Assembly (NCBI RefSeq): GCF_003573695.1
Contig: NC_039361.1
Span: 41,315,673-41,379,672 of the forward strand
DNA length: 64,000 nucleotides
From: Papaver somniferum
Lineage: Eukaryota; Streptophyta; Magnoliopsida; Ranunculales; Papaveraceae
Direction: 5' to 3'
Shown here: positions 13,101 through 24,118 of the stretch, piece after piece
Layout of the letters: every line of letters begins with the position of its first letter
How positions within the stretch are numbered: position 1 is the stretch's first letter
Translations under genes and position numbers: made by a program
The notes under the pieces: model-generated
The model's database searches: none
The model's input: the letters and a program-made list of their open reading frames with translations, nothing else
Told to the model about the DNA's origin: nothing

Positions 13101-13389
13101 AAGTTGACATCATCCCACGAAACTGAAGTCGGTTGTCATCCTTCCACGGAACTGAAGCCAGTCGCCATCCTTCCAAGGAACTCAAGCTAGCTCCACTCTA
13201 AGCCGAGTAACACAAGCAGCTCCATTTCAAGACGACCAATGCCGACGGCTCCCATTCCAAGCCAATCAAGTGCTAATGGCTCCAAGTCCAAGTCGACCAA
13301 TGATGACGGCTAATCTCAAGCCGATCTAATGCCAGCGGATTCCCCTCACTCCAACTCTATGCTAGCAGCTCCGCCCCGCGTTCCAAAGC
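10131..13389. other. Outer-element internal DNA without a recognisable gene
   Basis: This 3.3-kb block lies between the two nested elements and belongs to the outer retrotransposon. It contains an array of about 30-bp imperfect units at 10497-10620 (CAGCTTRCRTCTTCC type), a smaller GCTCCGCCTTAACGTTCGCT duplication near 11055-11104, and imperfect GAACTGAAG/CATCCTTCCA units at 13110-13200. Open frames of 60 to 150 codons occur on both strands, but they overlap one another, follow the repeats and show no known domain. Confidence 0.55.
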
Positions 13390-13394
13390 CTAAC

Positions 13395-15715
13395 TGATGA
13401 GTGCCAAATATTGTATATATTTATCCCTTTTTGTTGGCATTTAACTCATCTTTTGTGCATTAATTCTACATTTTATCCCATATTCTGTATTTTCATTGTT
13501 TTCAAGAATAAATATTTTTCTTACTTAATTTTGCATTTTTAGGTAATAAATAAAGTTCGGATGAGTCGCGGGGCAAAAAGAGCAGAAAAGTAGTGAAAAG
13601 CCGGGAGAAATCACGCAAGGAAACCGCGAAGAATGGTGCGCACAACCTCATTTTCTACACACAAAAGCACCTCCGTTCTCAGCCATCAGATCAGTTCTCA
13701 GAAGCATCCGATGGTCGCTCCTTCATCGCGCATCAAAATCTGAAGCTCCTGCAAAACACCATAGTGCCTAAATTCCAAGCCTTCAGATTAGATCATATTT
13801 AGATCCTACGGTCGCTTCTCTGCCTGTTCATCAAATATCGATACTTCCGGTTAACACTACAACACCTAACCTCGATCTTCGCCGTTGATTTTGTTGTATC
13901 AAAGCATCCGACGGTCGCTACCAGCCTCTTCAGGGATAGCCATCCGATCCACCTACCAGCTTCGCATCTCGCAGCTCAGAGTCACAGAACATCAAGAATT
14001 GATGAAGTCGCCTAACACCCTAGCAACCGAACCTATACCAGCTAACCAAACACCCCCCTTCTCCCAAACAGTCGAGCCCCTCTTCCATCCCCTCCCTCTG
14101 CAGAGACACCATGTCGCCACCACCTTCTCCACCTCTGCCACCAACTCACTGCCACCACCACACCTCCACCATCATCACCCTATCACCCAACAACCAAAAC
14201 CCATCTCCCCCCTAGCCCTCTAGTTCCCTATTTTCTCACTTTTTCACGCTTCTCTGCCTGAAACCCTAGGCGTGAAAGACTGATAAATTAGGTAACCTAG
14301 AGTTGCAATTGGCGCATGAGAAGAGGTCAGGGAGCAATTACAAAGCATGGGTCGACGATTTCAAGGATCAATTTCAAAGAAATTAGGTAAACCTAATTCA
14401 ACTGATTTTTGGGGAAGAACCCTAATTTTGTAATTTAGGGAAATTGTATTTTGGACTATAAATATGGGTGTGGGATTGGTGTAGAAACTATGCTTGGAAT
14501 AGCCAGCATCCAGGACTTTCATGTCCTGTTAATTTTCAGTTTCAGCTCAGTTCATGTTTCAGTTCAATTTCAGTTAAATGTGTATGTTTTAATTTCTTGC
14601 TTTGTCACTGTTAAATGTGCTTATGTTATGTTCTGTTAATGTTATGTGCTTGTTTAATTTCATGTTTGATTTCCAATTCATTCCTGTTACATTTGTCCTG
14701 TTAACATGTGTTGTTGCTCACTGCCATGTAATGTTTGTGTAATGTTGTGTTTAATTTGCTGTCACAATTGATGGAATGCTAGGCTAGGTATCTGTGAAGC
14801 TTTGAACTAATTGTGCAATGGAAGAAATCAGTGCTCATAGCAAGCTGATTTTCTTGCCATTCCTTGTGTATGCTTAGGTTGCAGTGTTGATTGAGCTTTG
14901 GGAGAAACTAGTGCTCATAGCAAGCTAGTTCTCTTCTCATTCTTTTAGTATACCTCCTGAATGCCTTAGTCTAGCCTTGCTTCATTTCAGTTTCTTTATC
15001 ACCCCTGCCCTTGGCTTAGGCCTTGGTTCATCTTGCACTGTTTTATGCTTGTAGTTGCTTTGTTCTTTGTTTCTGTCACTGTTTTACTTCCATGTTTATT
15101 TGCTGATTTATTTCTATAGCTGCTACATTGCCTTCTCTGCAACTCTGCTGCTTTCTTTCTTTCACTGCATTGCACTGCTGCTTTGCATTGTTTGCTTTCC
15201 CCTGCTGTTGCTGCTCACTTGTGTTGCTGCCACTTCTTCTCCTGTTGCTGCCTTCCAAAGCCAGCTGAGCCCAATTCAGTTCATTGCTGTGCACTCAAGC
15301 CCAAAGCTCACTTCAAACTGAAGCCCAATTCAGTCAACTGTGGGCTTAACCAAAACCCAGTTGTTTAAGACCAAAGCCCAAGTTCATTATTAAGGCCCAA
15401 TCCAATTCAGGCTTAATCAAAAGCCTAAGTTAAGGCCAAAGCCCAATTACACTTCAAAGACCAACTGAGCCCAAGCTCAGTTCCTTTTATTGTGAACAAA
15501 CCCATTAGTACTCAAAGCCCAATTTAAGCCAAAAGGCTTCATAGCCCAATAGCAATTTAGGAACCCAATTAGCTAAAACACTTCCAAAACACACCCGATC
15601 TCTGTGGATCGACCCGTACTTGCACGAGCTACAACCGACGACCGTGCACTTGCGGTATTACTGTAGGCCCCCGTTTCTTTGCGCTTAATTTTTATACCCT
15701 TTTCCAGGCCTGCCA
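13395..15715 (+). repeat. 5' LTR of element 2
   Basis: The LTR is 2321 bp. It shares with element 1 the first 170 bp and several inner blocks (GATCCTACGGTCGCTTC, the TATA region, the GGATCGACCCGTACTTG end block), with divergent stretches between. It is therefore the same family but a distinct subfamily. Confidence 0.9.
14457..14464 (+). promoter_or_regulatory. Likely LTR promoter TATA box of element 2
   Basis: TATAAATA at the position equivalent to the box at 2365 in element 1, followed by the shared GGTGTG sequence. Probable LTR promoter, inferred from position and conservation. Confidence 0.5.
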
Positions 15716-15721
15716 AGTTTT

Positions 15722-15739
15722 TGGCGCCGCTGCCGGGGA
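15722..15739 (+). other. Primer binding site of element 2 (tRNA-Asp type)
   Basis: TGGCGCCGCTGCCGGGGA lies 6 bases after the 5' LTR, identical to that of element 1. Confidence 0.8.
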
Positions 15740-17962
15740 TTGGTGCTGTGTTTTATCTGTGTTTTTCTTTAGCTATTTTGCATTTCATTTCATAGCATTT
15801 GCTTCTGCATCTGCTTCATTTCATTTGCTGTTGGACCTGCTGATTCTGAACCTGTTTTTCCTCTGCTGGGACGCCACCAAGGAAAAGAACCAAAACCCAA
15901 CTGGGTTTTTGCAACAATATCAGAGCAGCTGGGCTGTGCTAAAAAGGTAAGCCTAAACCCATTCATTGAGAGAACCCAACCTGTGGGCTTCCAAATTTCT
16001 TTAATTGTGGGCTTGTAATAATTAACCCAATTTTTTGGGCTTTTTATTTTTCTATTTTGGGTTTGTAATAATTTATTTGTGGGCTTGTTTGTTTAATTTG
16101 TGGGCTTGTATTTATTTTGTGTGGGCTTGTTTAAATTCTTCCATTGGACTTGTATTTTGGACTCTGGGTTTAAACCCAGCTGAGCTTATAACTGATTGTG
16201 GACTTGTAAGTGGACCTCGAAACCACAGTTTTAAAAACAAACGTCGGGCCTTAACCAACTGGGCCAAATTAAACTTTCAAAATTAAAACTTGGATTTTCG
16301 TAGGCCGCAGCTTCCATTCCATTAGAGGACCAACAGTGGGCGTGCTCCCATTTCAAAAACCAAATTTTATTTTCTTTATTTTCTTTCTTTCTTTAAAAAA
16401 AAAAAAAAAAAAAAAAAAATACACCAAAATTTTCTTTTGCTCCCAATTTCAAAAACCAAAAATTTCTCCCATAAAAACCAAAGTTTTCCAAATGTCTCCC
16501 GACAAAACCAAATTTTTCCCAAAAAGTCCAATCCCATTAAAAACCAAATTTTCTTAGTTAAAATTCCTTTTGTATATATTTTGTGCTCATCCATTGTGAC
16601 TCCGAATATGTTGGAGTTTTCCCTTGAATAACGGAGTTTTAATTCTGCTTTCGCCGAAATCGGGTATTCTCTCTCCTTTTACTCTACTCAGCATGTCCCT
16701 TTCCATATGTTGCATTTTAATTCTTTCCATATTTTGAAACATTGAGGACAATGTTTAGTTTAGGTTTGGGGGTATAGAGTAGATACCATGATAATTTGCC
16801 ATAATTGAAAACGAACTTCTTCTTCTTTTTGAAAAAATTGAAAAATTCCAAAAAATTAAAAAAATCAAAATTCAAAAAAAATAAAAAATTGAAAAAAATC
16901 ATAAAAATGGAGCTCATTTACCTTGAAATGTTGACTCTTGTGCAAATATGTATTTTTATTAGGAGTCTTAGTCTAGATATTTAGGCACCCTGATTCTAGC
17001 ACAATTCACATAGTGATAAGAAATTTGCACGCGCACGATCTACCAATACATGTATGGCCTCGATCTTCAAGGTGTTTGATAGGAAGTTACGATTGCCAAT
17101 CACTTTAGAATACTGAACGAAACTGGACTAGCTTGTTCTTTGGTTGGTTGGGATAGAAGGTGGAGGTTACATTAAGAAAGACAACCATCGAATTTAACTG
17201 GGTGCATCAAAAAGGGCTACCTCTTGCAAAGTGTCATGTAATTTTTGTTTCCTTTTGTACATATATCAAAAATGTATCAGTTCAAAAAAAAAAAAAAAAA
17301 ATAATAATAATAATAATATCAGAAAAATACCAAAAAAATCAAGTATTTATCAATTCCATCATCTCTTGTTCCAAAAATAAAAAGAGAATAGTCAATGTAA
17401 ATAAGAGTCATGTAAAGAGTTATTTTTGTTGTTTCATTGTAATAAGCAAGGAGGGTGTATGCCATTGATGTACAACGCGAGTAATTGTGAAATACCTCCA
17501 ACTCATTCACAATTCTCGTAAAGTCCGGACAGCTAGCTAGATTTCGACCTCAGTTCTTAGCCTGAGAAACTATCTCTTGGTGATTAGTAGTCATGACTTC
17601 AGATCTTTCTTTACACATGTGTAGATACACTTTACACTCTTATCACATGTCTTTTTTTGTTATCAGTGCTAGGATTGTGCCTTCGATAGCTAGATTGACA
17701 TCTCCATTTTGCTGTGAGCTTAAACTGTTTTGCACATGTCACGTTTGATTGAATCTGAGCTTATATTTTGTCCTTAGGTTTTGTAGGCACACCTCTGGTA
17801 AACCTTCACGAGACTTCAACTCGTCCACTAGGGACACTTAGTGGTTTAAAAGGCTTAGTGCATACGCTAAATGCATTCGAGAGACCAGCGACAGTGGTAT
17901 AGTTAGGATTTCCTTAGTTTTGTTTTACTTGAGGACAAGTAAAATTCAGGTTTGGGGGTATT

Positions 17963-20278
17963 TGATGAGTGCCAAATATTGTATATATTTATCCCTTTTT
18001 GTTGGCATTTAACTCATCTTTTGTGCATTAATTCTACATTTTATCCCATATTCTGTATTTTCATTGTTTTCAAGAATAAATATTTTTCTTACTTAATTTT
18101 GCATTTTTAGGTAATAAATAAAGTTCGGATGAGTCGCGGGGCAAAAAGAGCAGAAAAGTAGTGAAAAGCCGGGAGAAATCACGCAAGGAAACCGCGAAGA
18201 ATGGTGCGCACAACCTCATTTTCTACACACAAAAGTACCTCCGTTCTCAGCAGATCAGTTCTCAGAAGCATCCGATGGTCGCTCCTTCATCGCGCATCAA
18301 AATCTGAAGCTCCTGCAAAACACCATAGTGCCTAAATTCCAAGCCTTCAGATTAGATCATATTTAGATCCTACGGTCGCTTCTCTGCCTGTTCATCAAAT
18401 ATCGATACTTCCGGTTAACACTACAACACCTAACCTCGATCTTCGCCGTTGATTTTGTTGTATCAAAGCATCCGACGGTCGCTACCAGCCTCTTCAGGGA
18501 TAGCCATCCGATCCACCTACCAGCTTCGCATCTCGCAGCTCAGAGTCACAGAACATCAAGAATCGATGAAGCCGCCTAACACCCTAGCAACCGAACCTAT
18601 ACCAGCTAACCAAACACCCCCTTCTCCCAAACAGTCGAGCCCCTCTTCCATCCCCTCCCTCTGCAGAGACACCATGTCGCCACCACCTTCTCCACCTCTG
18701 CCACCAACTCACTGCCACCACCACACCTCCACCATCATCACCCTATCACCCAACAACCAAAACCCATCTCCCCCCTAGCCCTCTAGTTCCCTATTTTCTC
18801 ACTTTTTCACGCTTCTCTGCCTGAAACCCTAGGCGTGAAAGACTGATAAATTAGGTAACCTAGAGTTGCAATTGGCGCATGAGAAGAGGTCAGGGAGCAA
18901 TTACAAAGCATGGGTCGACGATTTCAAGGATCAATTTCAAAGAAATTAGGTAAACCTAATTCAACTGATTTTTGGGGAAGAACCCTAATTTTGTAATTTA
19001 GGGAAATTGTATTGTGGACTATAAATATGGGTGTGGGATTGGTGTAGAAACTATGCTTGGAATAGCCAGCATCCAGGACTTTCATGTCCTGTTAATTTTC
19101 AGTTTCAGCTCAGTTCATGTTTCAGTTCAATTTCAGTTAAATGTGTATGTTTTAATTTCTTGCTTTGTCACTGTTAAATGTGCTTATGTTATGTTCTGTT
19201 AATGTTATGTGCTTGTTTAATTTCATGTTTGATTTCCAATTCATTCCTGTTACATTTGTCCTGTTAACATGTGTTGTTGCTCACTGCCATGTAATGTTTG
19301 TGTAATGTTGTGTTTAATTTGCTGTCACAATTGATGGAATGCTAGGCTAGGTATCTGTGAAGCTTTGAACTAATTGTGCAATGGAAGAAATCAGTGCTCA
19401 TAGCAAGCTGATTTTCTTGCCATTCCTTGTGTATGCTTAGGTTGCAGTGTTGATTGAGCTTTGGGAGAAACTAGTGCTCATAGCAAGCTAGTTCTCTTCC
19501 CATTCTTTTAGTATACCTCCTGAATGCCTTAGTCTAGCCTTGCTTCATTTCAGTTTCTTTATCACCCCTGCCCTTGGCTTAGGCCTTGGTTCATCTTGCA
19601 CTGTTTTATGCTTGTAGTTGCTTTGTTCTTTGTTTCTGTCACTGTTTTACTTCCATGTTTATTTGCTGATTTATTTCTGTAGCTGCTACATTGCCTTCTC
19701 TGCAACTCTGCTGCTTTCTTTCTTTCACTGCATTGCACTGCTGCTTTGCATTGTTTGCTTTCCCCTGCTGTTGCTGCTCACTTGTGCTGCTGCCACTTCT
19801 TCTCCTGCTGCTGCCTTCCAAAGTCAGCTGAGCCCAATTCAGTTCATTGCTGTGCACTCAAGCCCAAAGCTCACTTCAAACTGAAGCCCAATTCAGTCAA
19901 CTGTGGGCTTAACCAAAACCCAGTTGTTTAAGACCAAAGCCCAAGTTCATTATTAAGGCCCAATCCAATTCAGGCTTAATCAAAAGCCTAAGTTAAGGCC
20001 AAAGCCCAATTACACTTCAAAGACCAACTGAGCCCAAGCTCAGTTCCTTTTATTGTGAACAAACCCATTAGTACTCAAAGCCCAATTTAAGCCAAAAGGC
20101 TTCATAGCCCAATAGCAATTTAGGAACCCAATTAGCTAAAACACTTCCAAAACACACCCGATCTCTGTGGATCGACCCGTACTTGTACGAGCTACAACCG
20201 ACGACCGTGCACTTGCGGTATTACTGTAGGCCCCCGTTTCTTTGCGCTTAATTTTTATACCCTTTTCCAGGCCTGCCA
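17963..20278 (+). repeat. 3' LTR of element 2
   Basis: The LTR is 2316 bp, preceded by the same GGTTTGGGGGTATT tract as element 1 and followed by the target duplication CTAAC. It is nearly identical to the 5' LTR; the main difference is a 5-base deletion near 18250. Confidence 0.92.
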
Positions 20279-20779
20279 CTAACCCAGAAGACGCGCAACC
20301 ATTCCAGATCGAGGCCAACAGCTTGCATCTCAACCGGCCTATACTACTCCGCAACCTAACCTGCAGTACCACGAGCAGAATCTACGCAAAGCTGGCCAAC
20401 ACGAGAATCACGAACTATCCTTACCTCTCGAAAAAGGTTAGTCGGGTCTTCTTTGCCATTTCTTTGAACGACTTGTCATTTCGATTCTGTCCTTGCCTGT
20501 CACCATCTTATGCTTACCTCGCAACAATGCTCATGTTCCGAGCTAAGCAGGGGACTTAATGTTGATGGTGTTTTTTAGCTTAGGGTTAAAATCATAAAAC
20601 CGCATATCCGACATGACGTCACTGTGACCATTAGCGCATTTATTGAACCAATCAGCATGCCTACGTAAGAATTACCATGGTACCTTTTTTCTACATATGT
20701 TATGTTCCACGGCAGAATCCTTAGCATTGACCGACATCATCTATACCAAACCCTAATTCTCACGTTACCGTGCCAATGG

Positions 20780-21250
20780 CAAACCATGCCAGCCACGTCT
20801 CCGCGCCAAGGCATGCCAACCGCACCACCGTGCCAATGTCAAACCATGCCAACCACGTCTCCGCGCCAAGGCATTCCAACCATACCAGTTGCACCACCGT
20901 GCCAATGGAAAACCATGCCAGCCACGTCTCCGCGCCAAGGCATGCCAACCATGCCAGCCGCACCACCGTGCCAATGGAAAACCATGCCAGCCACGTCTCC
21001 GCGTCAAGGCATGCCAACCATGCCAACCGCACCACCGTGCCAATGGCAAACCATGCCACCCACGTCTCCGCGTCAAGGAATGCCAACCATGCCAACCGCA
21101 CCACCATGCCAGCCACATCTCCGCGCCAAGGCATGCCAACCATGCCAGCCGGACCACTGTGCAATTGGAAAACCATGCCAGCCACATCTCCGTGCCAAGG
21201 CATGCCAACCATGCCAGCCGCACCACTGTGCCAATGTCAAACCATGCTAG
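20780..21250. repeat. 69-bp tandem array in the outer element
   Basis: The phrase CTCCGCGYCAAGG recurs with starts about 60, 69, 69, 69, 53 and 69 bases apart. The unit is built from CATGCCA motifs. Most spacings are multiples of three, which keeps several frames open on both strands (for example 20770-21690) and produces long repetitive reading frames with no protein character. Confidence 0.85.
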
Positions 21251-21299
21251 CCACGTCCACCGCGCCAAGGTATGCCAACTATGCTAGCTGCACCATGCG

Positions 21300-21610
21300 C
21301 CAATGGCATGCCAAACCCGTGGCCCCACTATGCCAAGCCAACCGCACCTTGCCTTGGCTCCAACCAAGATATCTGAACCATGCGCCAATGGCATGCCAAA
21401 CCCTTGGCCCCACCATGCCAAGCCAACCGCACCTTGCCTTGGCCCAACCATGCCAAGACGTCCGTGCCAAACCTTTGGCCCCACTATGCCAAGCCAACTG
21501 CACCTTGCCTTGGCCCCAACCATGCTATCCGCACTATGCGCCAATGGCATTCCAAACCCTTGGCCCCACTATGCCAATCCCTCCGCGCCATTGGCCTTGG
21601 CCCCACCATG
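21300..21610. repeat. About 85-bp tandem array in the outer element
   Basis: The phrase CCAAACCYKTGGCCCC starts at about 21311, 21396, 21467 and 21552, spacings 85, 71 and 85 bp. It follows the 69-bp array and uses related CATGCCA words. Confidence 0.75.
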
Positions 21611-22560
21611 CCGGCCTTCCCCATGCGGCTACCAAAACAAAGGAGTGCGACGATCAACGACCACCCTTCCGTCCTGGATGCAAATCCTAGTAGTCCAAGG
21701 TCGCCAAACAATACACGGTAACTTTTGGCCCAAAACCCTAGTTTTGGACACGCCAAACCGCGCCAAGGCATGCCATGCTACATGTTCCAATGGCATGCCA
21801 ACCACCTTGTCGCGCCACACCATGTCGGTCTTCCCTATGCGGCTACCAAAACGAAGGCGTGCGAAGATCAACGGACACCCTTCCATCCTAGATGCAAATC
21901 CTAGCCGTCCAAGGTCTCCAAACAACGCATGGTAACCTTTGGCCCAAAACCCTAGTTTTGGCCACGCCAAACAGCGCCAATGGCATGCCAACCTCCTTGC
22001 CGCCCCATATCATTCCGGCCTTCCCCATGCGGCTACCAAAACGAAGGCGTGCGACGATCAACGGCCACCCTTCCATCCTGGATGCAAATCCTAGTCGTCC
22101 AAGGTCGCCAAACAATGCACGATAACCTTTGGCCCAAAACCCTAGTTTTGGCCACGCCAAACCGCGCCAAGGCATGTCATGCCACATGTGACAATGGCAT
22201 TCCAACTACCTTGCCGCGCCAGACCATGCCGGCCTTCCCCATGCGGCTACCAAAACGAAGGCGTGCGACGATCAACGGCCACCCTTCCATCCTAGATGCA
22301 AATCCTAGCCGTCCAAGGTCGCCAAACAACGCATGGTAAACTTTGTCCCAAAATCCTTGTTTTGTCCATGCCAAACCGCGCCAAGGCATTCCATGCCACA
22401 TGTGCCAATGGCATGCCAACCACCTTGCCGCGCCATACCATGTCGGCCTTCCCTATGCGGCTACCAAAACAAAAGCCTGCAACAATCAACGACCACTTTT
22501 TCATCTAAGATGAGCATCTTAGTCGTCCAAGGTTACCAGCTAACCATGGAAACCTTTGGC
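21611..22560. repeat. 214-bp tandem array in the outer element
   Basis: ATGCGGCTACCAAAAC starts at 21623, 21837, 22027, 22241 and 22455, spacings 214, 190, 214 and 214 bp; one unit has lost about 24 bp. Each unit contains CCAAAACCCTAGTTTTGG, a near-palindrome. Tandem arrays just ahead of the 3' LTR are common in Tat/Ogre-type elements. Confidence 0.88.
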
Positions 22561-22826
22561 CCTAGTTTGGTCGCGCCTAAACAAAGTCAAAACCCTAACT
22601 TTTGGTCGCGCCTAAACTGGGCCACATTAAAGACATACTGATCATACTTTCATGCCACTGTCTACCAAACGAAAGGTTGCAATAATCAACGGCTACCTTC
22701 CTCTTAAGATGTAAAATCTCGACCGTTGAAGGTCACCACCGAGCCGGCAAGTCTTCCAAGCTCAACTTTCCAGACAAAAAAAACATGCTACATGTTTTCC
22801 ACGAAAATACTCGAGACATCAACACA

Positions 22827-23442
22827 TGTCACAAACTGAGGGATACTCATTGGGTATTGGTTTGGCGGTTTACAGCGTGCGGCGTACACTACGCTCGTTA
22901 TATGAAAGTGTCATAAGGATAAGGCGGTTAGTAAATACAGGGAGTAATGGTGAAACGCTTTCTTCTATGGAACATCAATTCCAAGCGTTACTGTTTACCA
23001 CCTCCTCCCATTTACTCACCCGTTTTCCATTTCTTAATGAGACCATAGTACGTTTCACGTCGACTTGTATAAATAGGAATTACCTATTTCCACCGAACGA
23101 CAAGTTTCGGTCAGGAACATACAACACTCAGAAATCACTTGTTAGTTTTCCCATCTGTTAGCTTTCACTTTATGATACAGCTCAAACGACTACTCTTCCA
23201 GAACCGACTATTCTGGTCTCAACACTCTCTTCGCTTCCCTCCCCAAAACCAACCCTTCTCCTCCTCTTTGTGACCGTGGCAAGTCTGGAACGGCCATTTC
23301 TTGGTTTAGGCCGGATTTGTATAGATTGATCTCTCGAATCTAAAGTACTCCCTTGCAGTACATTGTTTAGGGTTTAGACTCGTTTCTCACCCACTCACGC
23401 GAAATTACCGAAATCAGCAGAAACTGTTTTCACCCTCAAACA
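22827..23442 (+). repeat. 3' LTR of the outer element
   Basis: The right end is fixed by the match to the window start (ending CCCTCAAACA). The left end is placed at TGTCACAAACTGAGGG, giving a 616-bp LTR of TG...CA form. There is no clear polypurine tract directly before it, so the start could be up to about 40 bp further left. Confidence 0.65.
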
Positions 23443-24117
23443 ACGGGATGTGAACTTCCGGCAGTACGCCTACTGGTACGTGGACTTTAGTTCCAGTTAT
23501 CCTGAGCAACGAAGTACGCATACTTTGGTTCAAGGATATTGGACTTACACACATATGAGTTGTCTCAAAATATTTATATCCAACCATGGTTATGTATTAT
23601 AAACTCTCATTTAAATCATTGAAACATTCTTAGAGGACGTTATATAGTTGTTGTTCACAAACTATTTTTCGTCAAAGCAATTTTCAAGTAATTGAAACTA
23701 ATATGACTTTTGTCACTAGTAAAGATGAACTTGGCCAAAGAGAAAGCTTACAAACACATATTTCAGGAAATAAATAAGCGAGATAAACTCAGCTTGAAAT
23801 AGTACATGTCTATAACCATAGTCTATATATCAATACGACTTTTGTCTCAAGATAGGATATAAAGTAGACTTTTGAGTGATAGATAAGTTCAATTCTCCAC
23901 ATACCTTTTTGTCGATGAAGTTCCACCGGTTCCTTGAGTAGTTATTCGTCTTTGCATGATGAACACCGTGGAGTCTAGAGCTCAACTACACTTTCTATCC
24001 TAGTCCGGGACTTAGCTATTAGTAGACTAGAAATCAAGACTTATAGTTTTGGAAACTAAATTTGAAAAACAAGCTTTAGATAGCAACGCTTGCGAGTTCG
24101 ACCGATCAGTGCTCTAA
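23443..24117 (-). repeat. LTR fragment, minus orientation, of the 26488-28963 family
   Basis: The reverse complement of this block matches the first part of the solo LTR at 26488 in the same order: the TGTTAGAGC start (here GCTCTAAAC at 24111), the CGAACTCGCAAG block, the TAGTTTCCAAAACTATAAG block and the GTATGCGTAC repeats. It is cut at 23443 by the outer element. It directly abuts a forward fragment of the same LTR. Confidence 0.75.
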
Positions 24118-24118
24118 A

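Larger units (their letters stand above)
13395..20278 (+). mobile_element. LTR retrotransposon 2, complete, internally deleted relative of element 1
   Basis: LTRs at 13395-15715 and 17963-20278 begin TGATGAGTGC and end TGCCA. The 5-bp repeat CTAAC flanks the element at 13390-13394 and 20279-20283. The interior is only about 2.25 kb. It starts with the same primer site and leader as element 1, then passes at about 16560 directly into sequence equal to element 1 near 6120, so the whole ORF region is missing. The two LTRs differ at only about a dozen positions in 2.3 kb by eye, so this is the youngest element in the nest. It must have been moved by proteins supplied from elsewhere. Confidence 0.92.
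1..23442 (+). mobile_element. Outer LTR retrotransposon (non-autonomous), incomplete at the left edge
   Basis: The first 140 bases match 23280-23442 (about 8 substitutions and 2 indels by eye), and both copies end in CCCTCAAACA. The left copy is followed by a primer-site-like sequence at 143-160, so it is the end of a 5' LTR, and 22827-23442 is the 3' LTR. Its own internal DNA is 141-1082, 10126-13394 and 20279-22826, about 6.8 kb; the rest belongs to two younger elements nested in it. I find no gag, protease, reverse transcriptase, RNase H or integrase motif in any frame of that internal DNA, so it depended on proteins made elsewhere. Tandem arrays ahead of the 3' LTR and a primer site starting TGGCGAC recall Tat/Ogre-type Ty3 elements, which is an inference. 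The left end and TSD lie outside the window. Confidence 0.75.

Noticed and set aside
20770..21690. 306-codon open frame with His/Asn/Ala-rich repeats, overlapped by long frames on both strands
   Set aside because: It follows the 69-bp and 85-bp tandem units, which lack stops in several frames. It shows no start context, domain or codon pattern of a gene.
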